Source: Roseimarinus sediminis (GTDB taxonomy: Bacteria; Bacteroidota; Bacteroidia; Bacteroidales; Prolixibacteraceae). Taken from it: a DNA stretch of 64,000 nt. The stretch spans positions 310,001 through 374,000 of the forward strand of contig NZ_JBNPXV010000003.1 in the NCBI RefSeq assembly GCF_050433125.1. Reading direction: 5' to 3'. The translations under genes were made by a program, and so were the position numbers. The notes beneath the pieces were generated by a model. It worked only from the letters and a program-made list of their open reading frames with translations, did not search any database and had not been told where the DNA came from. Below are positions 51,034 through 59,610 of this stretch, in pieces. Each line of letters opens with the position of its first letter. Position 1 is the first letter of the stretch.

Positions 51034-52557
51034 TTAGTGTTTAAAGTGGCGGGTACCGGTAAATACCATGGCCATGTTATGGTCATTACAATAGTCGATG
51101 GAATCCTGGTCCCTGATCGATCCGCCTGGTTGAATTACACTTTCCACTCCAACTCCATGTGCAATTTCAACACAATCGGCAAAAGGGAAAAATGCATCCG
51201 ACGACATCACGGCACCTTTGAGGTCAAAGCCAAAACTTTCCGCTTTTTCAATCGCATGTTTCAGGGCATCAACCCTTGAGGTTTCACCAACCCCACTGGC
51301 CAGTAGTTGCTTGTTTTTGGCCAATACGATGGTATTCGACTTTGATTGTTTTACCAATTTATTGGCAAAGAGCAGGTCTTCGGTCTGATCAGCATCGGGT
51401 TGAAGTGTCGTCACCGGTTTTAACTCTTCGGCAGCTTCCTGCTTCAGGTCACGATCCTGATAAAGTATCCCGTTAAGCACGCTACGGAATTGTGCTTGTG
51501 GTAAATGAATGTTTTTCCGTACCAGGATGATGCGGTTTTTCTTCGATTTTAAGATTTCAAGTGCGGCTTCATCGTAAGCCGGGGCAATCACCACTTCGAA
51601 AAACAGCTTACTGATTTCGGCAGCTGTTGCAGCATCGATTGTTTTATTGGTGATCAGAATGCCACCAAAGGCTGAGACGGGATCACCGGCCAGGGCATCT
51701 TTCCAGGCATCAATCAAATTTTCGCGCGAGGCACAACCACAGGCATTGTTGTGTTTCAGAATGGCAAAAGTAGTTTCATCAAATTCATCGATCAGGCTGA
51801 TGGCTGCATCAATGTCGAGGAGATTATTGTACGAAATTTCTTTTCCATGCAGTTTATCAAACAACTCATCAAACTTGCCAAAAAACACACCGCGTTGATG
51901 CGGATTCTCGCCATAACGCAATACGGTGCTGTTGTTATAGCTTGCTCTGAAAAGGTCGTCGTTTCCTTTGTTGAAATAATTGAAGATGGCACTGTCGTAA
52001 TGCGACGAAGTAGCAAATGCATGACGTGCAAACTCCTCACGGTCGGCAAGCGTTGTCGCTCCTTCCTTTTCATCAAGCAAGGTCAGTAAACGATCGTACT
52101 GGGCGCTTGAGGGAACAATTACAACATCCTTATAGTTTTTGGCAGCGGCTCTAATGAGCGCGATACCGCCTATGTCGATTTTTTCGATGATGTCGGCATG
52201 AGCCGCACCCGATGAAAGGGTTTCTTCAAAAGGATAAAGATCAACAATTACGAGATCTATTTCGGGGATTTCATATTCGTTCAGCTGGTCAATATCACCC
52301 GTATTTTCACGTCGGGCCAGTATGCCTCCAAACACTTTCGGGTGTAAGGTTTTTACACGTCCGCCAAGAATGGAGGGGTAAGTGGTCAGCGATTCAACCG
52401 CAGTTACCTCGGCACCCAAATCTTCAATAAATGTTTTGGTTCCACCGGTAGAATAGAGCTTAACGCCCAAATGTTTCAGTTTCTCAACAATTTCATTCAT
52501 ACGGTCTTTGTGGTAGACCGAAATTAATGCCGACTTAATTTTTTTCAACTCACTCAT
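51034..52557 (-). CDS. purH: bifunctional AICAR transformylase/IMP cyclohydrolase
   Basis: PurH catalyses the last two steps of IMP synthesis. The 507-residue protein has an N-terminal cyclohydrolase (MGS-like) domain with STGGTKTFIED and GGRVKTLHP, and a C-terminal transformylase with the conserved KHNNACGCA motif and the DSIDYCNDHNMAMVFTGTRHF end. It is upstream of mreB by nine bases and on the same strand. The pairing with mreB is seen in other Bacteroidetes and has no obvious functional reason beyond shared growth-rate demand. Confidence 0.96.
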   Translation of the reverse strand: MSELKKIKSALISVYHKDRMNEIVEKLKHLGVKLYSTGGTKTFIEDLGAEVTAVESLTTYPSILGGRVKTLHPKVFGGILARRENTGDIDQLNEYEIPEIDLVIVDLYPFEETLSSGAAHADIIEKIDIGGIALIRAAAKNYKDVVIVPSSAQYDRLLTLLDEKEGATTLADREEFARHAFATSSHYDSAIFNYFNKGNDDLFRASYNNSTVLRYGENPHQRGVFFGKFDELFDKLHGKEISYNNLLDIDAAISLIDEFDETTFAILKHNNACGCASRENLIDAWKDALAGDPVSAFGGILITNKTIDAATAAEISKLFFEVVIAPAYDEAALEILKSKKNRIILVRKNIHLPQAQFRSVLNGILYQDRDLKQEAAEELKPVTTLQPDADQTEDLLFANKLVKQSKSNTIVLAKNKQLLASGVGETSRVDALKHAIEKAESFGFDLKGAVMSSDAFFPFADCVEIAHGVGVESVIQPGGSIRDQDSIDYCNDHNMAMVFTGTRHFKH

Positions 52558-52740
52558 TTACAATTCTATTTACTACTATGAATATTTTCTAATTTCTTCA
52601 AACACAGATTGATCAGGCTTTAGGGGAAATATTGCCTGAAAATACCAATGATTTTGGAAGTTTCAAAAATGTAAGGACAAAAAATAAAAGAAATAAACAT
52701 CCTGTGTTAAAATACTATCAATCAGGAAGCAAAAGACAAA

Positions 52741-52774
52741 GCACCTTTCCTTAGTGACTAAAACAGAAAGGTGC
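52741..52774 (-). terminator. terminator overlapping the mgtE stop codon
   Basis: Arms gcacctttc (52741-52749) and gaaaggtgc (52766-52774) pair; the mgtE TAG (52758-52760) lies in the 16-base loop. A T-rich stretch follows in the minus direction. Confidence 0.65.
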
Positions 52775-54116
52775 CAATCAGCATGTATACAAGTAAACCA
52801 AGAATGTCGTTCATGGTGGTAATAAAAGGCCCGGTTGCCAGGGCAGGATCAATCTTCATTCGGTTGAGAAAAAGTGGAATGAAAGTGCCAATCAGCGAAG
52901 CAAAAATCACCACAATGAAAAGTGAAAAGCTCACGGTATAAGCCAGCTCACTGGTCGATCCGCCAATTTTAAAAATCAGATTGAATATGAGTATGAGGCC
53001 CGACAGCACCGCGGCAACAATCAAGGCGACGCCCAATTCCTTCAGCAGTTTACGGCTGATACTCTGAAAATCATTCACACCACTTGCCAGACCCTGAACC
53101 ACAATCGACGATGACTGTACTCCAACATTACCAGCCATTGCACCAATCAGAGGAATAAAGAAAACCATGTTGGGAATACGCTCCAGGGCCATTTCATTAC
53201 CCGAAATTACAAAAGCACCCATTATACCGCCCACCAAACCGATCAGCAGCCAGGGTAACCGTGCCCTTGTAATGTTGAAAACGCTGTCCGATGGCTCCAC
53301 ATCGCCTGTGATACCCGAAACCATCTGGTAGTCCTTCTCGGCTTCTTCACGAATAATGTCGACCACGTCGTCGATGGTAATGCGTCCCTTCAGGGTGCCA
53401 ACCTCGTCAATTACGGGAAGGGCAACAAGGTCGTATTTTTCCATCAACTGTGCTACTTCTTCGCGGTGCAGATCGGTGTAAACCGCGATCACGTCTTTCA
53501 GAAAAATGTTTGCAATGTTTGTTTGCGTGGGATACTGAATCAACTTTTTCAGCGACAATACCCCCTTGAGTTTATTCTTGTCATCTACAACATATACATA
53601 GTAAATTTCGTCGATGTCTTCGGCCTGTTTGCCAATCTCCTTCAGGCAGGTTTGTACACTCCAGTTTTCATTTACTGTAACGAGCTCGGCTGCCATAATA
53701 CCCCCGGCCGAATCTTCGTCGTAGAGGAGCAATTCAGAAATTTCTCCGGCATGTTCCTGGTCGTCGATATAGGCAATAACTTCTTCTCGTTTCTTATCGG
53801 GCAATTCACCAATCACGTCGGCAGCATCATCACTGTCCATGAACTCGATGAATTGTCGGGCAATTACATCGGCTGGCAACTCCGACAGGAATCGTCTTCG
53901 ATCGTCTTCGTGAATTTCAAGCAGTACATCTGAAGCACGGTCGCCCTTTAGCAAGAGGTAAACCGACTTGGCTTCTTCCATGCTCAGTTGCTCCATCACA
54001 TCGGCAATATCGGCCGGATGGAGTTCATCGAGATGCTGAACAATGGCCTTCAGCTTACCTTCTTCGATTAAGTGCTTTAACTGATCAATGTATTCTTTGG
54101 TGAGTTCGAATTGCAT
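52758..54116 (-). CDS. mgtE: magnesium transporter MgtE
   Basis: MgtE is a magnesium-gated channel of the inner membrane. The 452-residue protein has an N-terminal acidic superhelical domain (about 1-130, with LHPADIADVMEQL), two CBS domains (about 130-255; GVLSLKKLIQYP, GRITIDDVVDIIRE) and five transmembrane segments ending the protein. The pore motif region PLIGAMAGNVGVQSS and the second PLFLNRMKIDPALATGPF match the family. It follows rsmA with a ten-base gap, so the two share a transcript, and its stop codon sits within the terminator. Confidence 0.94.
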   Translation of the reverse strand: MQFELTKEYIDQLKHLIEEGKLKAIVQHLDELHPADIADVMEQLSMEEAKSVYLLLKGDRASDVLLEIHEDDRRRFLSELPADVIARQFIEFMDSDDAADVIGELPDKKREEVIAYIDDQEHAGEISELLLYDEDSAGGIMAAELVTVNENWSVQTCLKEIGKQAEDIDEIYYVYVVDDKNKLKGVLSLKKLIQYPTQTNIANIFLKDVIAVYTDLHREEVAQLMEKYDLVALPVIDEVGTLKGRITIDDVVDIIREEAEKDYQMVSGITGDVEPSDSVFNITRARLPWLLIGLVGGIMGAFVISGNEMALERIPNMVFFIPLIGAMAGNVGVQSSSIVVQGLASGVNDFQSISRKLLKELGVALIVAAVLSGLILIFNLIFKIGGSTSELAYTVSFSLFIVVIFASLIGTFIPLFLNRMKIDPALATGPFITTMNDILGLLVYMLIGTFLF

Positions 54117-54126
54117 TTTCTTTGTT

Positions 54127-54897
54127 TTAATGGTGCATAATTGCGTTGCTTAATGCTACAAAATCGGCTACTGACAGCTGTTCGGGGCGCTTTTCTAAAA
54201 ACGGGTGTGAAAACCCATCATCCCCAATTAATGATTTCAGACTGTTGCGTAACATCTTTCTTCTTTGATTAAACGCTGTCTTCACGATTTGTTTAAAATA
54301 TTTTTCATCACAGCCCAAATCAGCCACCTTGTTGCGGGTAAGCCTGATTACGGCCGACTTCACCTTAGGCGGAGGCTGAAAAACATTTTCATGCACCGTA
54401 AACAAATATTCAATATCGTAATATGCCTGTAAGAGCACACTCAGAATGCCATATACTTTTGAACCCGGAGGAGAAGCAAGTCTTTCGGCCACTTCTTTCT
54501 GAATCATCCCAACCACCTCGGGCACATCGTCTCTGAAGTCGATCAGTTTAAAGAAAATCTGGGATGAAATATTGTATGGGAAATTACCAATTACTGCAAA
54601 TTTACCTTCAGAGAATAATTCTCCAAGGTCCATTTTCAAAAAATCGGCATAAATAATCTGAGATGAATGCTCGGGATATTGCTTCTTAAGATAATCGATC
54701 GATTCCCTGTCGATGTCGACGGCGAGTGTATGCCGCGAGGTATTTTCGAAAAGTAAATGAGTCAGGACTCCTGTTCCCGGTCCGATTTCCAGTACGTTGG
54801 AACAATCAGACTTCAGGCTTCCAACAATCTTACGGGCAATGTTCTTGTCGGTAAGAAAGTGCTGGCCCAGATTCTTCTTTGGCTTTACAACTGTCAT
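54127..54897 (-). CDS. rsmA: 16S rRNA dimethyladenosine methyltransferase
   Basis: RsmA (KsgA) dimethylates two adjacent adenosines near the 3' end of 16S rRNA. The 256-residue protein has the motif KKNLGQHFLTD at the start, the SAM-binding LEIGPGTGVLTHLL, and NFPYNISSQI, the NxPY motif that holds the target adenine. Length is typical. It is first in the rsmA-mgtE transcript and diverges from the flippase-like gene at 54998-55016. Confidence 0.95.
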   Translation of the reverse strand: MTVVKPKKNLGQHFLTDKNIARKIVGSLKSDCSNVLEIGPGTGVLTHLLFENTSRHTLAVDIDRESIDYLKKQYPEHSSQIIYADFLKMDLGELFSEGKFAVIGNFPYNISSQIFFKLIDFRDDVPEVVGMIQKEVAERLASPPGSKVYGILSVLLQAYYDIEYLFTVHENVFQPPPKVKSAVIRLTRNKVADLGCDEKYFKQIVKTAFNQRRKMLRNSLKSLIGDDGFSHPFLEKRPEQLSVADFVALSNAIMHH

Positions 54898-54966
54898 AAG
54901 GGTCAGGGTCGCTCATCTCAAATTTATGTTTACTAATGTTCTTTATTGCTGATTAAAACAAAAGTG

Positions 54967-54974
54967 TAATTTTG
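54967..54974 (+). promoter_or_regulatory. candidate -7 box for the flippase-like gene
   Basis: TAATTTTG matches TAnnTTTG and lies 23 bases before the first possible TTG start and 41 bases before the second. A T-rich element about 20 bases upstream could be the -33. Confidence 0.45.
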
Positions 54975-54997
54975 TACAGTGCAAATTTAAGAAAGCA

Positions 54998-56023
54998 TTG
55001 CTAAACGAAGTAGTTTTGAAGAAAAAGATTTTTAACATTCTGAAATATCTTGCATTCACAGCACTTGGGGTATTTCTGTTCTGGATGGTGTATCGCGATC
55101 AGGATTTCTCACAAATCTGGCATACACTTGTTAACGATGTCAATTACTTCTGGGTTATTATTTCATTGTTATTTGGCTTGTTGAGTCATGTGAGCCGTAC
55201 GCTGCGATGGAAGATAGCCCTTGAACCTTTGGGGGAAAATCCCAAAACCATCAATGCCTTTATTACGGTAATGGTATCGTATTTCATGAACCTGTTGTTG
55301 CCACGCATGGGAGAATTTGTGCGCTGTGGCATGTTGTCGAAATATGAGAAAATTCCCTTTTCCAAACTTTTTGGTACTGTTGTAACCGAAAGAATCATCG
55401 ACATGCTGATGCTGCTTTTGATGTTACTTCTTGTTATGGTACTCCAATTTGACAAAATTCTACACTTTGGCCGGCAAAACCCCCAGGTAATGGAAAATAT
55501 CCAGGCGATCCTTCATTCTCCCATTTTGTGGATAGCTGTATTTGTTTTGATCGCTGCGCTGCTGGTCTATATTAAAATTAACAAGAAGCGAGGCGGTAAA
55601 AATAAACTGCTTACCTTCATCGAGGATTTTGCTGCAGGTATCAAATCGGTATTTTCGATGCGGCGTTACAAAGCATACATAGCACACACCTTTTTTATCT
55701 GGTTCATGTATTTCATGATGTTGTACATGATTTTTTTCAGTCTCGACTTTACCAGCAATCTGGGGCCTCTTGCTGCACTGCTTACCTTTGTAATGGCCAG
55801 TTTTGGAATGGTTGCCCCGGTGCAGGGCGGAATTGGAGCCTGGCATTTTATGGCCGAAAAGGCACTGGGACTTTATGGTATCGAAAGTGTGGACGGAAAG
55901 CTGTTTGCCCTGCTTGCTCATTCGAGCATGAACGTGATGATTTTGTTTTTGGGGGCTGTTTGTATTATACTCATACCCATAGTGAACCGCAATTATCATC
56001 CTAAAGTAAATCAACAACAATAA
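54998..56023 (+). CDS. UPF0104/lysylphosphatidylglycerol-synthase TM-region-like protein
   Basis: This 341-residue protein (335 if started at the second TTG, 55016) has about eight membrane segments and the conserved ALTFVMASFG-like and VAPVQGGIGAWHF motifs of the UPF0104 group, which includes the flippase half of MprF. It lacks the aminoacyl-transferase domain. Members move lipids or lipid-linked intermediates, but this one's substrate is unknown. No ATG is available, so a TTG start is required. It is followed 43 bases on by a LolC/E-like permease. Confidence 0.8.
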   Translation: MLNEVVLKKKIFNILKYLAFTALGVFLFWMVYRDQDFSQIWHTLVNDVNYFWVIISLLFGLLSHVSRTLRWKIALEPLGENPKTINAFITVMVSYFMNLLLPRMGEFVRCGMLSKYEKIPFSKLFGTVVTERIIDMLMLLLMLLLVMVLQFDKILHFGRQNPQVMENIQAILHSPILWIAVFVLIAALLVYIKINKKRGGKNKLLTFIEDFAAGIKSVFSMRRYKAYIAHTFFIWFMYFMMLYMIFFSLDFTSNLGPLAALLTFVMASFGMVAPVQGGIGAWHFMAEKALGLYGIESVDGKLFALLAHSSMNVMILFLGAVCIILIPIVNRNYHPKVNQQQ

Positions 56024-56066
56024 CGGTCATCGATGCAGGAACAACATCTTTAAAAACCAACAGGAA

Positions 56067-57317
56067 TTGAACACCGAACTATTTATAGCACGCAGAGTTT
56101 TTTCGAAAAACGGAAACCGAAAGGGGATTGCCAGTAAAATTGTATCGATCGCAGTAGGCAGTATTTCGGTTGGTCTGGCCGTTATGATTGTTTCGGTGGT
56201 CGTTTTGCTAGGTTTTAAAAAGGAAATCAGAGACAAGGTAATTGGTTTTGGAGCTCACTATCAGGTAGTAAACTACGATGCCAACTTTTCGTTCGAAACA
56301 CGACCGGTCACCATCGATTCTGCATTGATAGCGCAGTTCAGAAAAATTGAAGAGGTAAAGGACATCCAGTTTTTTGCCACCAAACCCGGCATCATTAAAA
56401 CCGATACCGAAATTCACGGCATGGTACTCAAGGGTGCCGGACTCAATTACAACTGGGACTTTTTCAGTAAAAACCTGGTGGATGGCAAACTTCCGCTAAT
56501 TACCAAAGAGCAGCGCAGCAACGAGGTGCTGATTTCTGAAAATATGGCGAAGCTCCTTCAGCTTAAGACCGGCGATTATCTTTACAGTTATTTTTACAAC
56601 GAAGGTCAGAACACCCCCCGAAACCGACGTTTCACCATCAGTGGAATTTACCGTACCAGTCTTAAAGAATTCGACGATCTTTTTGTTTTGGGCGATCTGC
56701 GTCAAATTCAGCAACTCAACGGATGGCACAGCAGCGAAATAAGCGGTTACGAGCTTTACATCTCCGACTTTGAACTGCTCGAACCTGTTTTCATGCAATT
56801 GCGCGAAATCACGATGAACAATGCCACTGAAAAGTCAATTTTAAGAGTTTACAGCATCGACCGGAAATACCCCATGCTTTTCGACTGGCTTTCGGTGCTC
56901 GATCTGAATGTTTGGGTTCTAATGGCACTTATGATTGCGGTGGCAGGAATCAATATGATTTCGGGGCTGCTCATCATCATCATCGAGCGCAGCCGAATGA
57001 TAGGCATTCTTAAAGCGCTTGGTTATCCCAATTTCAGCGTTCGAAAAGTGTTTCTGTACCTGTCGGCCCTTTTGGCAGTTAAAGGCCTGTTTTGGGGCAA
57101 TGTTATTGGAATCGGACTGGCTTTACTTCAATATACGACCAAGCTAATCCAACTCGACCCTGCTTCGTACTATCTCGATTTTGTACCCATTCACTTCAAC
57201 ATTCTTTACCTCATTTTACTTAATGCAGGAACTTTGTTGGCGGTGTTGGCCATGATACTTATCCCATCGATGCTCATCTCAAAGATTTCGCCCGTCGAAG
57301 CAATTGCCATTGAGTAG
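56067..57317 (+). CDS. FtsX-like/LolC-LolE-type ABC permease
   Basis: This 416-residue membrane protein has a membrane segment near residues 28-50 (SIAVGSISVGLAVMIVSVVV), a periplasmic MacB-like domain, and three C-terminal segments with the FtsX signature near AGINMISGLLIIIIERSRMIG. The RSRMIGILKALGYPN block matches LolC/LolE, which release lipoproteins from the inner membrane. No ATPase gene (LolD) is adjacent, so it would need one elsewhere. The start is TTG at 56067 (then NTELFIARRVF). It ends 37 bases before the Nudix gene. Confidence 0.85.
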   Translation: MNTELFIARRVFSKNGNRKGIASKIVSIAVGSISVGLAVMIVSVVVLLGFKKEIRDKVIGFGAHYQVVNYDANFSFETRPVTIDSALIAQFRKIEEVKDIQFFATKPGIIKTDTEIHGMVLKGAGLNYNWDFFSKNLVDGKLPLITKEQRSNEVLISENMAKLLQLKTGDYLYSYFYNEGQNTPRNRRFTISGIYRTSLKEFDDLFVLGDLRQIQQLNGWHSSEISGYELYISDFELLEPVFMQLREITMNNATEKSILRVYSIDRKYPMLFDWLSVLDLNVWVLMALMIAVAGINMISGLLIIIIERSRMIGILKALGYPNFSVRKVFLYLSALLAVKGLFWGNVIGIGLALLQYTTKLIQLDPASYYLDFVPIHFNILYLILLNAGTLLAVLAMILIPSMLISKISPVEAIAIE

Positions 57318-57354
57318 TGAACAAGCGAACAGTTTGCTCTGTTTAACAAAAACA

Positions 57355-58041
57355 ATGAACGCAAATAACCCTATTTTCAATATTGAAGGACTTGTTGCCG
57401 CTTTAAACGGAGCCTTACCGGGAAGTGCAGCGCACGAAAGAATGCGCCCTGCCGGACGATCTCTTGACCTTCCGCCCTCGAAAGAAAACATCAAGACAAG
57501 TGCGGTGATGGCTTTGCTGTATCGGAAAGAAAACGAAATTTACATCTGCCTCACAAAGCGAAACAAAGCCTTGCGCCATCATCCGGGACAAATCAGCTTT
57601 CCCGGTGGCAGGGCAGAAGAAAACGAAATACAGCAACCACTAAAGACGGCACTGCGCGAAACGCACGAAGAAATTGGAATTGCCCCTGCCGAAATTGAGC
57701 TACTCGGTAGTTTATCCCCGCTGTATGTACCGGTGAGCAATTTTTTGATTCATCCTTATGTAGGTTATTGTGAGCATGAACCTGATTTTGTAGTCAATCA
57801 TCAGGAAGTTGATCAGTTACTCACCATTCCCCTTCGTGAACTGCTCAATACACAAAACCAGATCAATCAAAAAGTGAATACATCGACAGGAAGCATCGAT
57901 GTTCCTTGTTATCAAATCAATGGCCATATTGTTTGGGGAGCTACCTCCATGATTCTTGCAGAACTGGAAGCGATACTAAGGCAACATTATTCTCATCGGG
58001 CAATACATTCAGATAATGTCCATAGCGATCCAACACCTTAA
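57355..58041 (+). CDS. Nudix hydrolase, CoA pyrophosphatase type (NudL-like)
   Basis: This 228-residue protein has the Nudix box at about 85-108 (GRAEENE then ETHEEIG) and the preceding ALRHHPGQISFPGG, the NudL/UPF0035 signature for CoA and ADP-ribose-type pyrophosphates. The ATG at 57355 aligns with relatives. Its last 101 bases overlap the end of the convergent transglycosylase gene. In this region the residues WGATSMILAELEAIL are still conserved in appearance, so the overlap is real coding on both strands. Confidence 0.9.
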   Translation: MNANNPIFNIEGLVAALNGALPGSAAHERMRPAGRSLDLPPSKENIKTSAVMALLYRKENEIYICLTKRNKALRHHPGQISFPGGRAEENEIQQPLKTALRETHEEIGIAPAEIELLGSLSPLYVPVSNFLIHPYVGYCEHEPDFVVNHQEVDQLLTIPLRELLNTQNQINQKVNTSTGSIDVPCYQINGHIVWGATSMILAELEAILRQHYSHRAIHSDNVHSDPTP

Positions 58042-59431
58042 TTACATAATTATAGGGTTCTTCACCACGACAATACCCCCATTTCACCACAGGATCGCGA
58101 TAAAAACCGGGTATTGATTTTTTGAGAATAAAAATATCAACATTGTCTTTCCAAACCGATGGATCTTTACCATACTTCATGGCCAGCTTACGGGCATCCA
58201 TAACATGCCCGATACCTACATTGTACGAAGCCAGCACAAACTTGAGCCTTTCGTCCTTATCGCTTATTATGGGCTGAAATACTTCGTCGAGCCAGGTCAG
58301 GTATTCAAGGCCGGCCCTGATGTTTTCACGGGGATCAATAATGTCGTCAACATTGTACTGACTGGCCGTTTGTGGCATCAGCTGCATCAGCCCCATGGCT
58401 CCCACCCAGCTTTCGGCATACTGATTAAAACCCGACTCCTGCATAATGATGGCTGCAATCAGCCGCCAGTCCCATCCAAAAGCTGAGGAAATTTCCCTGA
58501 TCAGGTCGTCGAATTCAGATACTTTTCCACCTGTAATTGAGTGGTACTCGCTCCGAACAATGCGTGAACTACGATTCCCCGAGAAATATTTATTGTAAAT
58601 CTGACGATATTGGCTGGTTTTTTTAAAATCGATAATCCACTCATCGATGTAGGCCTTCCACTCGGGTGAGTTTTTCCGTACGGCCCACGACAATTTTTGA
58701 TTGAAACTTACGGGAGTATTTACATCGATCCATGGATAATACTTTTGATTGACAAGTCCCACATTTTCGTCACACACCGTATATTCAATTTCTCCCGAGG
58801 CCACACGGGCAATGAGCTGTTCAACACCATAAATGGTGTCTTCGACAATATGAATGGGTTCACCAATTTCTTCAGAAAGGTGTTTCAGCCTTTGTACAAA
58901 AACTGTATTTTTTTGAACATGCACGGTTTTATTGGCAAGTTGAAGCTGTTCTCTGATCAGGCTTTCTTCAACTTCACTTTCCGACATGCCTTCGAAACCA
59001 TCGGCTTTGCGTTGAACAAGCACCTGGCGGGTTAAAGCAAGTGGCTCGGTAAAATCGACAATGCGGTTTCGATCCTTTGTTACGGTAAGATTTTTGGCTA
59101 CCAGATCGTATTCTGAACTGTTGAGTCCTTCGAAAGTTTCTTCCAGATTATTGCTTACAAATAGATGCAGGTCGACCCCCAGATCTTCGGCAAAGGCTTT
59201 GAGCAGCTCATACTGAAATCCCATCGGCTGCCCTTTGTATACAAAATAGTTGGTTGAATTGTAATCGACTACAACCTTAAGTTCATCCACTTCTTTGATA
59301 CGCTTTAACTCACTTCCCTTTGCCTTTTGGGCAACTTTCAGTTTCTGAGCCTGATTTTTTTTGCCTCCGATTGAATGACAAGATGACAGGCCGGCAATGA
59401 GAATAAAGGTAATAATGATAAGTTTCTTCAA
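57941..59431 (-). CDS. mltF: MltF-like membrane-bound lytic murein transglycosylase
   Basis: MltF cleaves the glycan strand of peptidoglycan from the outer-membrane side. The 496-residue protein has a lipoprotein signal (LIIITFILIAGLSSC; Cys at +1), a bacterial extracellular solute-binding domain (about 30-290; KVVVDYNSTNYFVYKGQPMG), then the SLT domain (about 310-460) with the catalytic Glu in AIIMQESGFNQ and VGAMGLMQLMPQTA. TTG at 59431 is preferred because it puts the lipobox at the usual distance; the ATG at 59482 would add 17 residues. Its 3' end overlaps the Nudix gene by 101 bases, in convergent orientation. Confidence 0.88.
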   Translation of the reverse strand: MKKLIIITFILIAGLSSCHSIGGKKNQAQKLKVAQKAKGSELKRIKEVDELKVVVDYNSTNYFVYKGQPMGFQYELLKAFAEDLGVDLHLFVSNNLEETFEGLNSSEYDLVAKNLTVTKDRNRIVDFTEPLALTRQVLVQRKADGFEGMSESEVEESLIREQLQLANKTVHVQKNTVFVQRLKHLSEEIGEPIHIVEDTIYGVEQLIARVASGEIEYTVCDENVGLVNQKYYPWIDVNTPVSFNQKLSWAVRKNSPEWKAYIDEWIIDFKKTSQYRQIYNKYFSGNRSSRIVRSEYHSITGGKVSEFDDLIREISSAFGWDWRLIAAIIMQESGFNQYAESWVGAMGLMQLMPQTASQYNVDDIIDPRENIRAGLEYLTWLDEVFQPIISDKDERLKFVLASYNVGIGHVMDARKLAMKYGKDPSVWKDNVDIFILKKSIPGFYRDPVVKWGYCRGEEPYNYVIKVLDRYGHYLNVLPDENNVALVSLPVLQESWR

Positions 59432-59610
59432 ACTATAGTTTTTCGTTCGACAATTATTTTCATTAACTGAAAATACTAACAATAAAACGATTAAGTCACT
59501 AAATGGTTTTAACCGATTAGCAGAACATGCTGCAAATAACGACTAAAATATCGTAATTACAGCCAAAACCATGCCGGATGAAAGGATAATTAACCTAAGG
59601 GAAAAGTAAA

